Both the position numbers and the translations under genes were made by a program. Below, in pieces: positions 15,684-21,079 of a DNA stretch of 31,943 nt; position 1 is the stretch's first letter, and each line of letters starts with the position of its first letter. Origin of the DNA: an uncultured Oscillibacter sp. (GTDB lineage: Bacteria; Bacillota; Clostridia; Oscillospirales; Oscillospiraceae); NCBI GenBank assembly GCA_910586735.1, contig CAJUJW010000029.1, forward strand, positions 1 to 31,943, read 5' to 3'. The notes beneath the pieces are model-generated. The model was not told the origin of the DNA and ran no database searches. It was given only the letters and a program-made list of their open reading frames with translations.

Positions 15684-16154
15684 TTACTTGGTGGTTGCGG
15701 GGGATGGCTGTGCTTTGTTGAAATCGTCCTTTGTCAAAAGGACTGGGGTCACGTTAGCGCCGTAGAATTCGTGGGGCTCCCCCACGGCTTTGCCGCCCAT
15801 GGCGCAGACCAGTTTTACCGTCGTGTCGCGGGCGTGCATGTGTATTTCCTTTACACCCGCGTCGAACAGCTCTTGGAATGAAAGCCTTGCCAGCTTGGTC
15901 CCTATGTGCTGTCTCCGGGCGGCGGGGATGACCACAAAACGGCCCCAGTGGACTTCGCCGTCCTCTTTCCAGGCGTCTGTGGCGGCCAACAGCCGCCCCT
16001 CCGATTCGGCGCACCAGCAGATGGGGTCCTTTTTCAGGAACGCCTCGATGTCGTCCCCTGGGATGCCCTGCTCGTTCTGGAATATGTCTGACTGCATCGC
16101 GATAATCTGGGGTATCTCAGATGGAAGCGCCCGCCTGAATATGATGTTCTCCAT
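15684..16154 (-). CDS. GNAT-family N-acetyltransferase
   Basis: A 156-residue acetyl-CoA-dependent acetyltransferase of the GCN5 fold; the acceptor substrate is not readable from sequence. The beginning FRRALPSEIPQI is a typical GNAT beta1-alpha1. The acetyl-CoA pyrophosphate-binding motif A lies at about 76-92 (VIPAARRQHIGTKLAR, fitting V.P..R..GIG..L with His for one Gly). Motif B is KEIHMHARDTTVKL, with a Tyr further on (HEFYG). The start is the ATG at 16154, with AAGGAG eight bases upstream. It is 95 bases downstream of the asparaginase gene on the same strand, with no terminator between, so the two are probably co-transcribed. Confidence 0.9.
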   Translation of the reverse strand: MENIIFRRALPSEIPQIIAMQSDIFQNEQGIPGDDIEAFLKKDPICWCAESEGRLLAATDAWKEDGEVHWGRFVVIPAARRQHIGTKLARLSFQELFDAGVKEIHMHARDTTVKLVCAMGGKAVGEPHEFYGANVTPVLLTKDDFNKAQPSPATTK

Positions 16155-16249
16155 AACTGTCTCTCCTTGTGCGGTCCTGTTTGGACGCTCTGGCGGTATC
16201 CTTCGGCCTTGAAGGGCGGGTGGGACTTTTCGCGGTTCCGGGAAGGTTC

Positions 16250-17260
16250 TCACTCCGCCGTGAAAAGGATGTCCTTGGCCACCGGGGTGTAGAAGAGGCG
16301 CTCGATTTCTCTTCGCTCTCTGGTTTGGCCCAGAATCCACATGAGCTTGGCCGCCACCGCCTCGGTGGTCATGTCGTAGGCTTCCAGGACACCCAGCTTG
16401 TTTTTCAGGGCGTGGCCCACGTGGTAGACCCCCACGTCGCTGCCCTCGTTCTCCACCTGGGTGGTGATGACCACGGTCTTCCCCGCCGCCAAAGCCTCGT
16501 CCACGCAGTGGTAAAAGCCCCCGGATTCCGGCAGGCCCCCTACGCCGAAGCTCTCGATGATCAGCCCGTCGTTCCGCTCCAAAAGGAAGTCCGCCGCCCC
16601 CCGGTCCATGCCGGGGAGGAGCTTTAAGAGGGCCACCTTCGTGTTCAGCGTGTCGTAGAACATGGGGTAGGCCCCGCAGTCCTGGCGGATGTAGCGCAGG
16701 AGCACCCCGTCCCGGAGGATGCCCAGGTAGGGGTAGTTGATGCTGGAGAAGGCCTGGAAGCTCTTGGAGCGGGTCTTTTTCGCACGGGTGCCGGGGATGA
16801 CCTTGCCGTCGAAGACGATGGCGACCCCCGGCAGGTCCTCCGACGCGCAGCGGAAGGCGTCCATGAGGTTGGTCTTGGAGTCCGTGGAGTCAAAGCCGAT
16901 GGGCCGCTGGGCCCCGGTGAGGACGATGGGCTTGGGGCTGCCCTGGACCAGGTAGCTGAGGGCCGCCGCCGTGTAGGCCATGGTGTCCGTGCCGTGGGTG
17001 AGGACAAAGCCGTCGTACCGGCCGTAGTGCTCCCGGAGGCACCGGGCCATCTGCATCCAGTGGGCCGGGCCGATGTTGGTGCTGTCCAGGTTCAGAAGCT
17101 GGAGGCAGTCCGCGTCGCAGATTTCCGAGATGCCGGGGACGTGGCGCAGGAGCTGTTCCGTGGTCAGCTCCGGGGCCAGGCCCCCCTCCGTCATCTCCGA
17201 GGCGATGGTGCCGCCGGTGCCGATGAGGAGGACGCGCTTTTTTCCTTTCATGTGGGGCAT
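16250..17260 (-). CDS. ansA: L-asparaginase, type I
   Basis: A 336-residue hydrolase that splits asparagine into aspartate and ammonia. It lacks a signal peptide, so it is the cytosolic type I form. The two signature motifs are present: TGGTIAS at 15-21 (Thr15 is the expected nucleophile) and THGTDTM at 88-94 (Thr91 and Asp92), with VLTGAQRP and the Lys-bearing STDSKTNLMDA after. The start is the ATG at 17260, with AAGGAGG eight bases upstream; the internal Met4 has no better site. A fully consensus SigA promoter (17293-17321) drives it. The enzyme opposes the T-box-controlled asnB at 9307, so the cell can both make and consume asparagine. Confidence 0.96.
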   Translation of the reverse strand: MPHMKGKKRVLLIGTGGTIASEMTEGGLAPELTTEQLLRHVPGISEICDADCLQLLNLDSTNIGPAHWMQMARCLREHYGRYDGFVLTHGTDTMAYTAAALSYLVQGSPKPIVLTGAQRPIGFDSTDSKTNLMDAFRCASEDLPGVAIVFDGKVIPGTRAKKTRSKSFQAFSSINYPYLGILRDGVLLRYIRQDCGAYPMFYDTLNTKVALLKLLPGMDRGAADFLLERNDGLIIESFGVGGLPESGGFYHCVDEALAAGKTVVITTQVENEGSDVGVYHVGHALKNKLGVLEAYDMTTEAVAAKLMWILGQTRERREIERLFYTPVAKDILFTAE

Positions 17261-17292
17261 GGAGGGGACCTCCTTGGAAATAGATGGCTTTT

Positions 17293-17321
17293 ATTATATG
17301 TGTTGGGGAACATGCTGTCAA
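17293..17321 (-). promoter_or_regulatory. Consensus SigA promoter of the asparaginase operon
   Basis: Minus-strand TTGACA (17321-17316), 17 bases, TATAAT (17298-17293): a perfect match to the consensus in both hexamers and the spacer. This suggests strong, largely constitutive expression. Confidence 0.88.
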
Positions 17322-17374
17322 CACTCCCGCAACGGAGAAGGAGAGAGCCGGAAGGGCTCCCTCCTTGATTTCCG

Positions 17375-17581
17375 TCACTTTGTCAGCGTCAGCTTGAAAT
17401 CCGCCCCCTGGGCCTCCACCGTCACCTGATAGCCCAGGGACCGGGCGCAGCGGGTCACGTTCTCCACCGCCACCTGGGCGTCCACCAGGACCTCCAGCCG
17501 GGCGGGCTTTTCCTTCTCCAGCACCCTTCGGGTCATGACCACCGGAATGGGGCAGGACTGCCCTCTCGCGTCTACCATCAC
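17375..17581 (-). CDS. TusA/SirA-family sulfur-carrier-like protein
   Basis: A 68-residue protein with the TusA fold. The reactive Cys10 lies in the hallmark SCPIP motif after VDARG, and the protein ends in a typical beta strand (FKLTLTK). TusA proteins accept persulfide sulfur; homologues next to YedE are linked to selenium handling. The selenium-trait protein YedF has a TusA domain plus a C-terminal DsrE-like domain, but here only the first is present. The ATG overlaps the yedE stop by four bases (ATGA), so the two are translationally coupled. It is the last gene of DUF3343-yedE-tusA. Confidence 0.92.
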   Translation of the reverse strand: MMVDARGQSCPIPVVMTRRVLEKEKPARLEVLVDAQVAVENVTRCARSLGYQVTVEAQGADFKLTLTK

Positions 17582-18681
17582 GTTTCCTCCTTTCCCGGAA
17601 GGTGGAGCAGGCTCACCGCCAGAAGGACCGCGAAGCCGGCGGCCACGGCGATCATCCCCGCCGTCCCGACGCCGCCCACCTTGTATACGCCGTCCACAAC
17701 GCTGCCGGCGTTCCCCGCCAGAGCGAAGTTATGGGAGACCGCCGCCCCCGTCATCATGCCCAGCACCGTCACGGCGGAGTCCCCGTTGCCCTCTCCCGCC
17801 AGGATCAGCTGCCGCAGGGGACATCCCCCCAGCAGAATGGAGCCCCAGCCGCACAGGGCCATGCCCAGGAAGGACCAGAGGTGCTGGCTGTGGGCGACGG
17901 GCTGGGAGAGCATGGAGAGGTTGTAGTTCCCTATGATGAGATTGCCCGCAGTGACGGTGGCCCAGATGGCCAGGAAGCCCGCCAGCAGGGTGAAGTCCCG
18001 CACCAGGAACGCGTCCCGGAGGCCCCCCGCCATGCACAGGCGGCTCCTCTGGGCGGCGAAGCCCACCGCCAGCCCGGCGGCCAGGGAGATGAACCAGAAG
18101 GCCCGCATGGACCCCGGCCCCTCCTCGGAGAACTTCAAAAGGCCCGGAGCCAGGAGCAGCAGGGCCAGGAGGCCCAGCATCACGGCGGGCAGGGCAAAGC
18201 CCTCCCCCGTCTTCACGGGGTAGGCCCGGCCCAGGGTAAAACCCTTTTTCAGGAACACAATCCCCACCAGGATGCCCGCCAGAAAGCCCAGCAGGCCCGC
18301 AGCGGCGGTCAGGTCCCCGCCGCCCAGGCGAATCACCATCCGCAGGGGGCAGCCCAGGAACACCAGGGCCCCGATCATGACGAACAGCCCCACCACAAAG
18401 CGGCTGGCCGGACAGGAGCCCGCCCGGCTCTTGAACTCCTGGAAAGCCAGGGCCGACAGCATGGCCCCCAGGACGATGCCGGGAATCTCCGGCCGGAGGT
18501 ACTGGACCTTGGCCGCGCCGTGGAGGCCCAGGGCCCCGGCGATGTCCCGCTCGAAGCAGGCGATGCAGAAGCCCATGTTCTTCGGATTTCCGGCGGCGGT
18601 CAGAATCAGCGCCGCCGCCCCCACCACGACGCCTGCCAGAACGATCAGGCCGTAGCGGCGGACAAAGGTGCTCTCTCTCAT
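17578..18681 (-). CDS. yedE: YedE-type membrane transporter (selenium or sulfur related)
   Basis: A 367-residue polytopic membrane protein of the YeeE/YedE family, with about nine or ten predicted helices. Conserved Cys-centred motifs line the family's transport path: GFCIACFERDIAG near 37-49, FLGCPLRMVIRLGGGD near 108-123, SRLCMAGG, and LLGGCPLRQLILAGEGNGD near 283-301. Related YeeE/TsuA proteins take up thiosulfate. The branch sitting beside DUF3343 and a TusA-like protein is associated with selenium metabolism by genomic co-occurrence, so the substrate is inferred. The start is the ATG at 18681, with GAGGAGG six bases upstream. Confidence 0.9.
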   Translation of the reverse strand: MRESTFVRRYGLIVLAGVVVGAAALILTAAGNPKNMGFCIACFERDIAGALGLHGAAKVQYLRPEIPGIVLGAMLSALAFQEFKSRAGSCPASRFVVGLFVMIGALVFLGCPLRMVIRLGGGDLTAAAGLLGFLAGILVGIVFLKKGFTLGRAYPVKTGEGFALPAVMLGLLALLLLAPGLLKFSEEGPGSMRAFWFISLAAGLAVGFAAQRSRLCMAGGLRDAFLVRDFTLLAGFLAIWATVTAGNLIIGNYNLSMLSQPVAHSQHLWSFLGMALCGWGSILLGGCPLRQLILAGEGNGDSAVTVLGMMTGAAVSHNFALAGNAGSVVDGVYKVGGVGTAGMIAVAAGFAVLLAVSLLHLPGKEET

Positions 18682-18740
18682 ACGTTTCCTCCTCTGTTTC
18701 TCTATTCTTTTTCCAGGATAACGGCATGCGAAAAAATCGC

Positions 18741-18977
18741 TCAGAGGGTCAGCTCGTGAAAGCCCGCCGTCTCAATCCCCGCCTCCCGGAAGCGGCGCTC
18801 CAGGGTCTCCCTCAGCGCCGGCGGGGCGGACCAGGCCAGGCCGCAGTCGGAGGTGACGCTCCGGGGCACGGAGATCAGCCTTCCCTCCAGGCCCTCCCGG
18901 CGGCAGAGGCGCTCCGCCGCCATGGCCCCGGCGGTGGTATAAAAAGACACGACACAGCGCAAGCCCCCGCGGCCCAT
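18741..18977 (-). CDS. DUF3343 protein (putative Se/S carrier-like)
   Basis: A 78-residue cytosolic protein. The family pattern is visible: an N-terminal strand and helix CVVSFYTTAGAMAAERLC, then LISVPRSVTSDCGLAWSA, which matches the family's P-R-x-(V/I)-(T/S)-S-x-CGLA motif carrying its conserved Cys. No biochemical role is established to my knowledge; it is a recurrent neighbour of yedE and TusA/YedF genes. I chose the ATG at 18977, with GAGGAGG eight bases upstream. The longer frame to 19190 crosses the promoter and is low-quality sequence. It is the first gene of the operon, 59 bases before yedE. Confidence 0.88.
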   Translation of the reverse strand: MGRGGLRCVVSFYTTAGAMAAERLCRREGLEGRLISVPRSVTSDCGLAWSAPPALRETLERRFREAGIETAGFHELTL

Positions 18978-19010
18978 GGCGGTCCCCTCCTCTTTCGTTA
19001 TCCTTTTAAG

Positions 19011-19039
19011 AGAATAACACACTCCCGCCGGGACCGCAA
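19011..19039 (-). promoter_or_regulatory. Promoter of the DUF3343-yedE-tusA operon
   Basis: Minus-strand TTGCGG (19039-19034) and TATTCT (19016-19011), 17-base spacer, about 30 bases before the start codon. Confidence 0.6.
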
Positions 19040-19272
19040 GCCTCTTCTCTCGAAAAAGGTCGACCTTTTGTCCTTTTTTACATTTCCGCCAAAAACGCCC
19101 GGCCTTTTCTGGCTGAATTGACAGGCCGCCCGCCTTACGGCGCATAATTTCCGGCCCTTTGGGAATCCTTTTCCAGGTGAGGCGCGCCAACCGTTTCAGA
19201 CAATTTGGCCGGGGGATGCTTTATTATCAAAAATTCACAACGGCCCCTGATAATTGTTGTTTGAAATGATGA

Positions 19273-19301
19273 TTGCCAAAAACTTGACGTTATGGTACTA
19301 T
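19273..19301 (+). promoter_or_regulatory. Promoter of gap
   Basis: TTGCCA (19273-19278), 17 bases, TACTAT (19296-19301). An overlapping TATACT at 19300 could be an alternative -10. Confidence 0.6.
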
Positions 19302-19354
19302 ACTCCTGGAAAACACCCAGCAAATCGTTTACGCGCATGTTTATATGGCATTCC

Positions 19355-19369
19355 GGTACAAATTGTACC
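19355..19369 (+). promoter_or_regulatory. Perfect 15-base palindrome in the gap leader (operator candidate)
   Basis: GGTACAAATTGTACC is a perfect inverted repeat of 7-base arms around one base. It lies between the promoter and the ribosome-binding site of gap, which suits a repressor roadblock or an mRNA hairpin. I do not recognise it as a known operator. Confidence 0.5.
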
Positions 19370-19394
19370 CAAATATTGAAAGGAGCTTCTTATT

Positions 19395-20408
19395 ATGAAA
19401 GCGAAGATCGGTATCAATGGTTTTGGCCGCATCGGCCGCATCGTGTTCCGCGCCGCCCTGAAGCGGGATGACGTTGAGGTCGTCGCTCTGAACGACCCCT
19501 TTATGAGCCCCGAGTATATGGCTTACATGCTGAAATATGACAGCGTGCACGGCCGGTTCCCCGGCGAGGTCTCCTACACCGCCGACGCTCTGGTGGTGGA
19601 CGGCAAGGCTTTCAAGGTCTTCACCGCCAAGGAAGTGGCCGACATCCCCTGGAGCACCGTGGGCGCCGAGTATATCTGCGAGTGCACCGGCCAGCACCTG
19701 AGCAAGGACAAGTGCGAGGGCCACATCAAAGCCGGAGCCAAGCACGTCATCATGGGCGCCCCCTCCAAGGACGATACCCCGATGTTCGTCATGGGCGTAA
19801 ACAACAAAAAATACACCTCCGACATGACCTATGTCTCCAACGCCTCCTGCACCACCAACTGCCTGGCCCCCATCGCCAAGGTCCTGAATGAGAAATTCGG
19901 CATCGTCGAGGGCCTGATGACCACCGTTCACTCCGTCACCCCCACCCAGAAACTGCTGGACGGCGCTTCCATGAAGGACTGGCGGGGCGGCCGTGCGGCC
20001 ACCGGCAACATCATCCCCTCCTCCACCGGCGCGGCCAAGGCCGTGGGCAAGGTCATCCCCGAGCTGAACGGCAAGCTGACCGGCATCTCCATGCGCGTCC
20101 CCACCCTGGACGTGTCCGTGGTGGACCTGACCGCCCGCCTGGAGAAGCCCGCCTCCTATGAGGACATCTGCAAGGCCATGAAGGAAGCCAGCGAGGGCGA
20201 GCTGAAGGGCGTTCTGGGCTACACCGACGAGGACGTGGTCTCCAGCGATTTCCTGGGCTGCCCCCTCACCTCCATCTTCGACAAGAAGGCCGGCCTGTCC
20301 CTGACCGACAACTTTGTCAAGGTCGTCTCCTGGTACGACAACGAGTCCGGCTACGCCAACAAGATGGTGGAGCTGATCGCCTATATGTTCTCTGTGGACA
20401 ATAAGTAA
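19395..20408 (+). CDS. gap: Glyceraldehyde-3-phosphate dehydrogenase, type I
   Basis: A 337-residue glycolytic enzyme that oxidises and phosphorylates glyceraldehyde 3-phosphate with NAD. The Rossmann motif GINGFGRIGR occupies residues 6-15. Asp34 in the ALNDPF segment favours NAD over NADP. The active-site motif SCTTNC at 151-156 places the catalytic Cys at 152, and the C-terminal SWYDNESGYANKMVEL is canonical. Codon use looks stronger and less GC-extreme than in the neighbours, fitting a highly expressed gene. The start is the ATG at 19395 with AAAGGAG nine bases upstream. It is a single-gene unit bounded by a strong terminator. Confidence 0.98.
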   Translation: MKAKIGINGFGRIGRIVFRAALKRDDVEVVALNDPFMSPEYMAYMLKYDSVHGRFPGEVSYTADALVVDGKAFKVFTAKEVADIPWSTVGAEYICECTGQHLSKDKCEGHIKAGAKHVIMGAPSKDDTPMFVMGVNNKKYTSDMTYVSNASCTTNCLAPIAKVLNEKFGIVEGLMTTVHSVTPTQKLLDGASMKDWRGGRAATGNIIPSSTGAAKAVGKVIPELNGKLTGISMRVPTLDVSVVDLTARLEKPASYEDICKAMKEASEGELKGVLGYTDEDVVSSDFLGCPLTSIFDKKAGLSLTDNFVKVVSWYDNESGYANKMVELIAYMFSVDNK

Positions 20409-20430
20409 TTTTCCACCTGAAAGCGTTCAA

Positions 20431-20463
20431 GGCCCCGCCGCTCTAGGAGCGGCGGGGCCTTTT
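20431..20463 (+). terminator. Terminator of gap
   Basis: A perfect 13-bp stem, GGCCCCGCCGCTC with GAGCGGCGGGGCC, around a TAG loop, followed by TTTT. Confidence 0.92.
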
Positions 20464-20469
20464 CGCGCC

Positions 20470-20498
20470 TTGCGGAGGCTGTCGGAATCTGGTATAAT
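20470..20498 (+). promoter_or_regulatory. Promoter of the Fst-like toxin mRNA
   Basis: TTGCGG (20470-20475), 17 bases, TATAAT (20493-20498), with an extended -10 (TGGTATAAT). This is a strong promoter directing transcription into the small ORF from about 20505. Confidence 0.85.
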
Positions 20499-20544
20499 GT
20501 CTCCGCTGCCCTTCTCCAATCTGGCAACAGAGAGGAGGTGAATT

Positions 20545-20566
20545 CCATGGAGCAAATCCTGACCAG
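20545..20566 (+). repeat. Direct repeat 1, over the toxin start codon
   Basis: CCATGGA, then GC, then AAATCCTGACCAG. The same sequence without the GC recurs at 20697-20716 in the same orientation. An RNA read leftward through the second copy is complementary to this start-codon region. Confidence 0.8.
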
Positions 20567-20643
20567 CATACTCGTATCCGTTAGCGGGTGTGATCGCACA
20601 TTACATCTGCAATTGGCTCGACGGATACCGCAAGGGCAAGTGA
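20547..20643 (+). pseudogene. Fst-like small membrane peptide, apparently frameshifted
   Basis: With GAGGAGG seven bases upstream, the ATG at 20547 opens MEQILTSILVSV. After that the frame reads on without hydrophobic character to 20693, through the terminator. Dropping one base near 20583 instead gives AGVIAHYICNWLDGYRKGK and a stop at 20641-20643: a peptide of about 31 residues with one hydrophobic helix, a Trp-Leu-Asp and a basic tail. That is the layout of Fst-family type I toxins (hydrophobic helix, then W/R-rich charged tail) and of small ORFs I recall in related Clostridia. So I read this as a toxin gene with a one-base insertion, or as a frameshift or sequence error. The strong dedicated promoter, repeats and terminator around it support a real transcription unit. 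Family membership is inferred. Confidence 0.6.
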
Positions 20644-20648
20644 GCACA

Positions 20649-20687
20649 GCCGCCGCGGGGAGTCGCACCTCCCCGCGGCGGCTTTTT
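20649..20687 (+). terminator. Strong hairpin terminator shared by the putative toxin locus
   Basis: A perfect 14-bp stem (20649-20662 with 20669-20682), a six-base loop, and TTTTT. On the minus strand the same stem follows AAAAA but has no U tract after it, so termination of an opposing RNA there would rest on the stem. Confidence 0.9.
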
Positions 20688-20696
20688 GCGTGAATA

Positions 20697-20716
20697 CCAT
20701 GGAAAATCCTGACCAG
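20697..20716 (+). repeat. Direct repeat 2, downstream of the terminator
   Basis: CCATGGAAAATCCTGACCAG, identical to 20545-20566 except for a two-base deletion. It has no ribosome-binding site, so its function would be on the opposite strand, as in par DRa/DRb. Confidence 0.75.
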
Positions 20717-20730
20717 ACTTCCCTGCGGTT

Positions 20731-20761
20731 ATTATACCACAGCCCCCCCTAGTATGCGCAA
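20731..20761 (-). promoter_or_regulatory. Convergent promoter for the antisense RNA
   Basis: Minus-strand TATAAT (20736-20731) in an extended context, TGGTATAAT, the same as the opposing promoter. The -35, TTGCGC (20761-20756), is 19 bases away, longer than ideal; the extended -10 may compensate. Confidence 0.55.
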
Positions 20762-20795
20762 GCGGTATTTTTCTCAGCCCTCCGAAAATTTTCTG

Positions 20796-20824
20796 TTGCC
20801 ATTTGGGACAGAATATAGTAGAAT
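20796..20824 (+). promoter_or_regulatory. Promoter of the SRP RNA gene
   Basis: TTGCCA (20796-20801), 17 bases, TAGAAT (20819-20824). The predicted start near 20831 coincides with the first paired bases of the SRP RNA. Confidence 0.75.
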
Positions 20825-20830
20825 AACAAA

Positions 20831-20980
20831 AGCAGTCCTCCGCAGGCAGCTGCGGAGCCGGTCTCGCGCAATGGATGCCCGCGAACCATGTCAGGCGGGG
20901 AACCGAGCAGCATTAAGCGGGATGTTCCATGTGCCGCGAGGCAACCGGCTCCGCAGCTGCATACGGAGGACTTCCTTTTC
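20831..20980 (+). ncRNA. ffs: Signal recognition particle RNA (4.5S type)
   Basis: The RNA core of the signal recognition particle, which binds Ffh and targets nascent membrane proteins. The conserved Ffh-binding domain is clear: CATGTCAGG on one side, then GGAACCGAGCAGCATTAAG, and CATGTGCCG returning. The long outer helix pairs AGTCCTCCG (20834-20842) with CGGAGGACT (20964-20972), and CAGCTGCGGAGCCGG with CCGGCTCCGCAGCTG. The length is near 140 nt, so this is the short form without an Alu domain, unlike the Bacillus form. T-rich sequence (TTCCTTTTCTTTC) follows. Location just upstream of dnaX is a classic Firmicutes arrangement. Confidence 0.93.
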
Positions 20981-21079
20981 TTTCGAGAAAGAAAAAAGAA
21001 AGCTTTATACTGCGCACCCTGGCAGTCTGGAAAGACCGGCAGTCCATACGAAAGCCCCAGGGTGAGGAAGGAGGGGACC

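Larger units (their letters stand above)
18978..19394. other. Divergent intergenic region between the DUF3343 operon and gap
   Basis: A 417-base control region holding the DUF3343 promoter on one strand, and the gap promoter plus the palindrome GGTACAAATTGTACC on the other. About 19045-19265 is relatively AT-rich and shows no gene or clear RNA structure that I can support. Confidence 0.6.
20649..20724 (-). ncRNA. Candidate antisense RNA of the Fst-like locus (about 75 nt)
   Basis: Predicted from an extended -10 promoter on the minus strand (20731-20761), running from about 20724 leftward to the shared hairpin. Its 5' region carries the complement of direct repeat 2, which can pair with the toxin start region, and its 3' part is complementary to the toxin RNA terminator. 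The length and two-site complementarity match the pAD1 RNA II pattern. No expression evidence exists in the sequence. Confidence 0.45.

Noticed and set aside
20547..20693. 48-codon frame-0 reading of the toxin-like ORF
   Set aside because: It runs through the terminator stem and loses hydrophobicity after codon 12; the shifted frame gives a far more sensible peptide.
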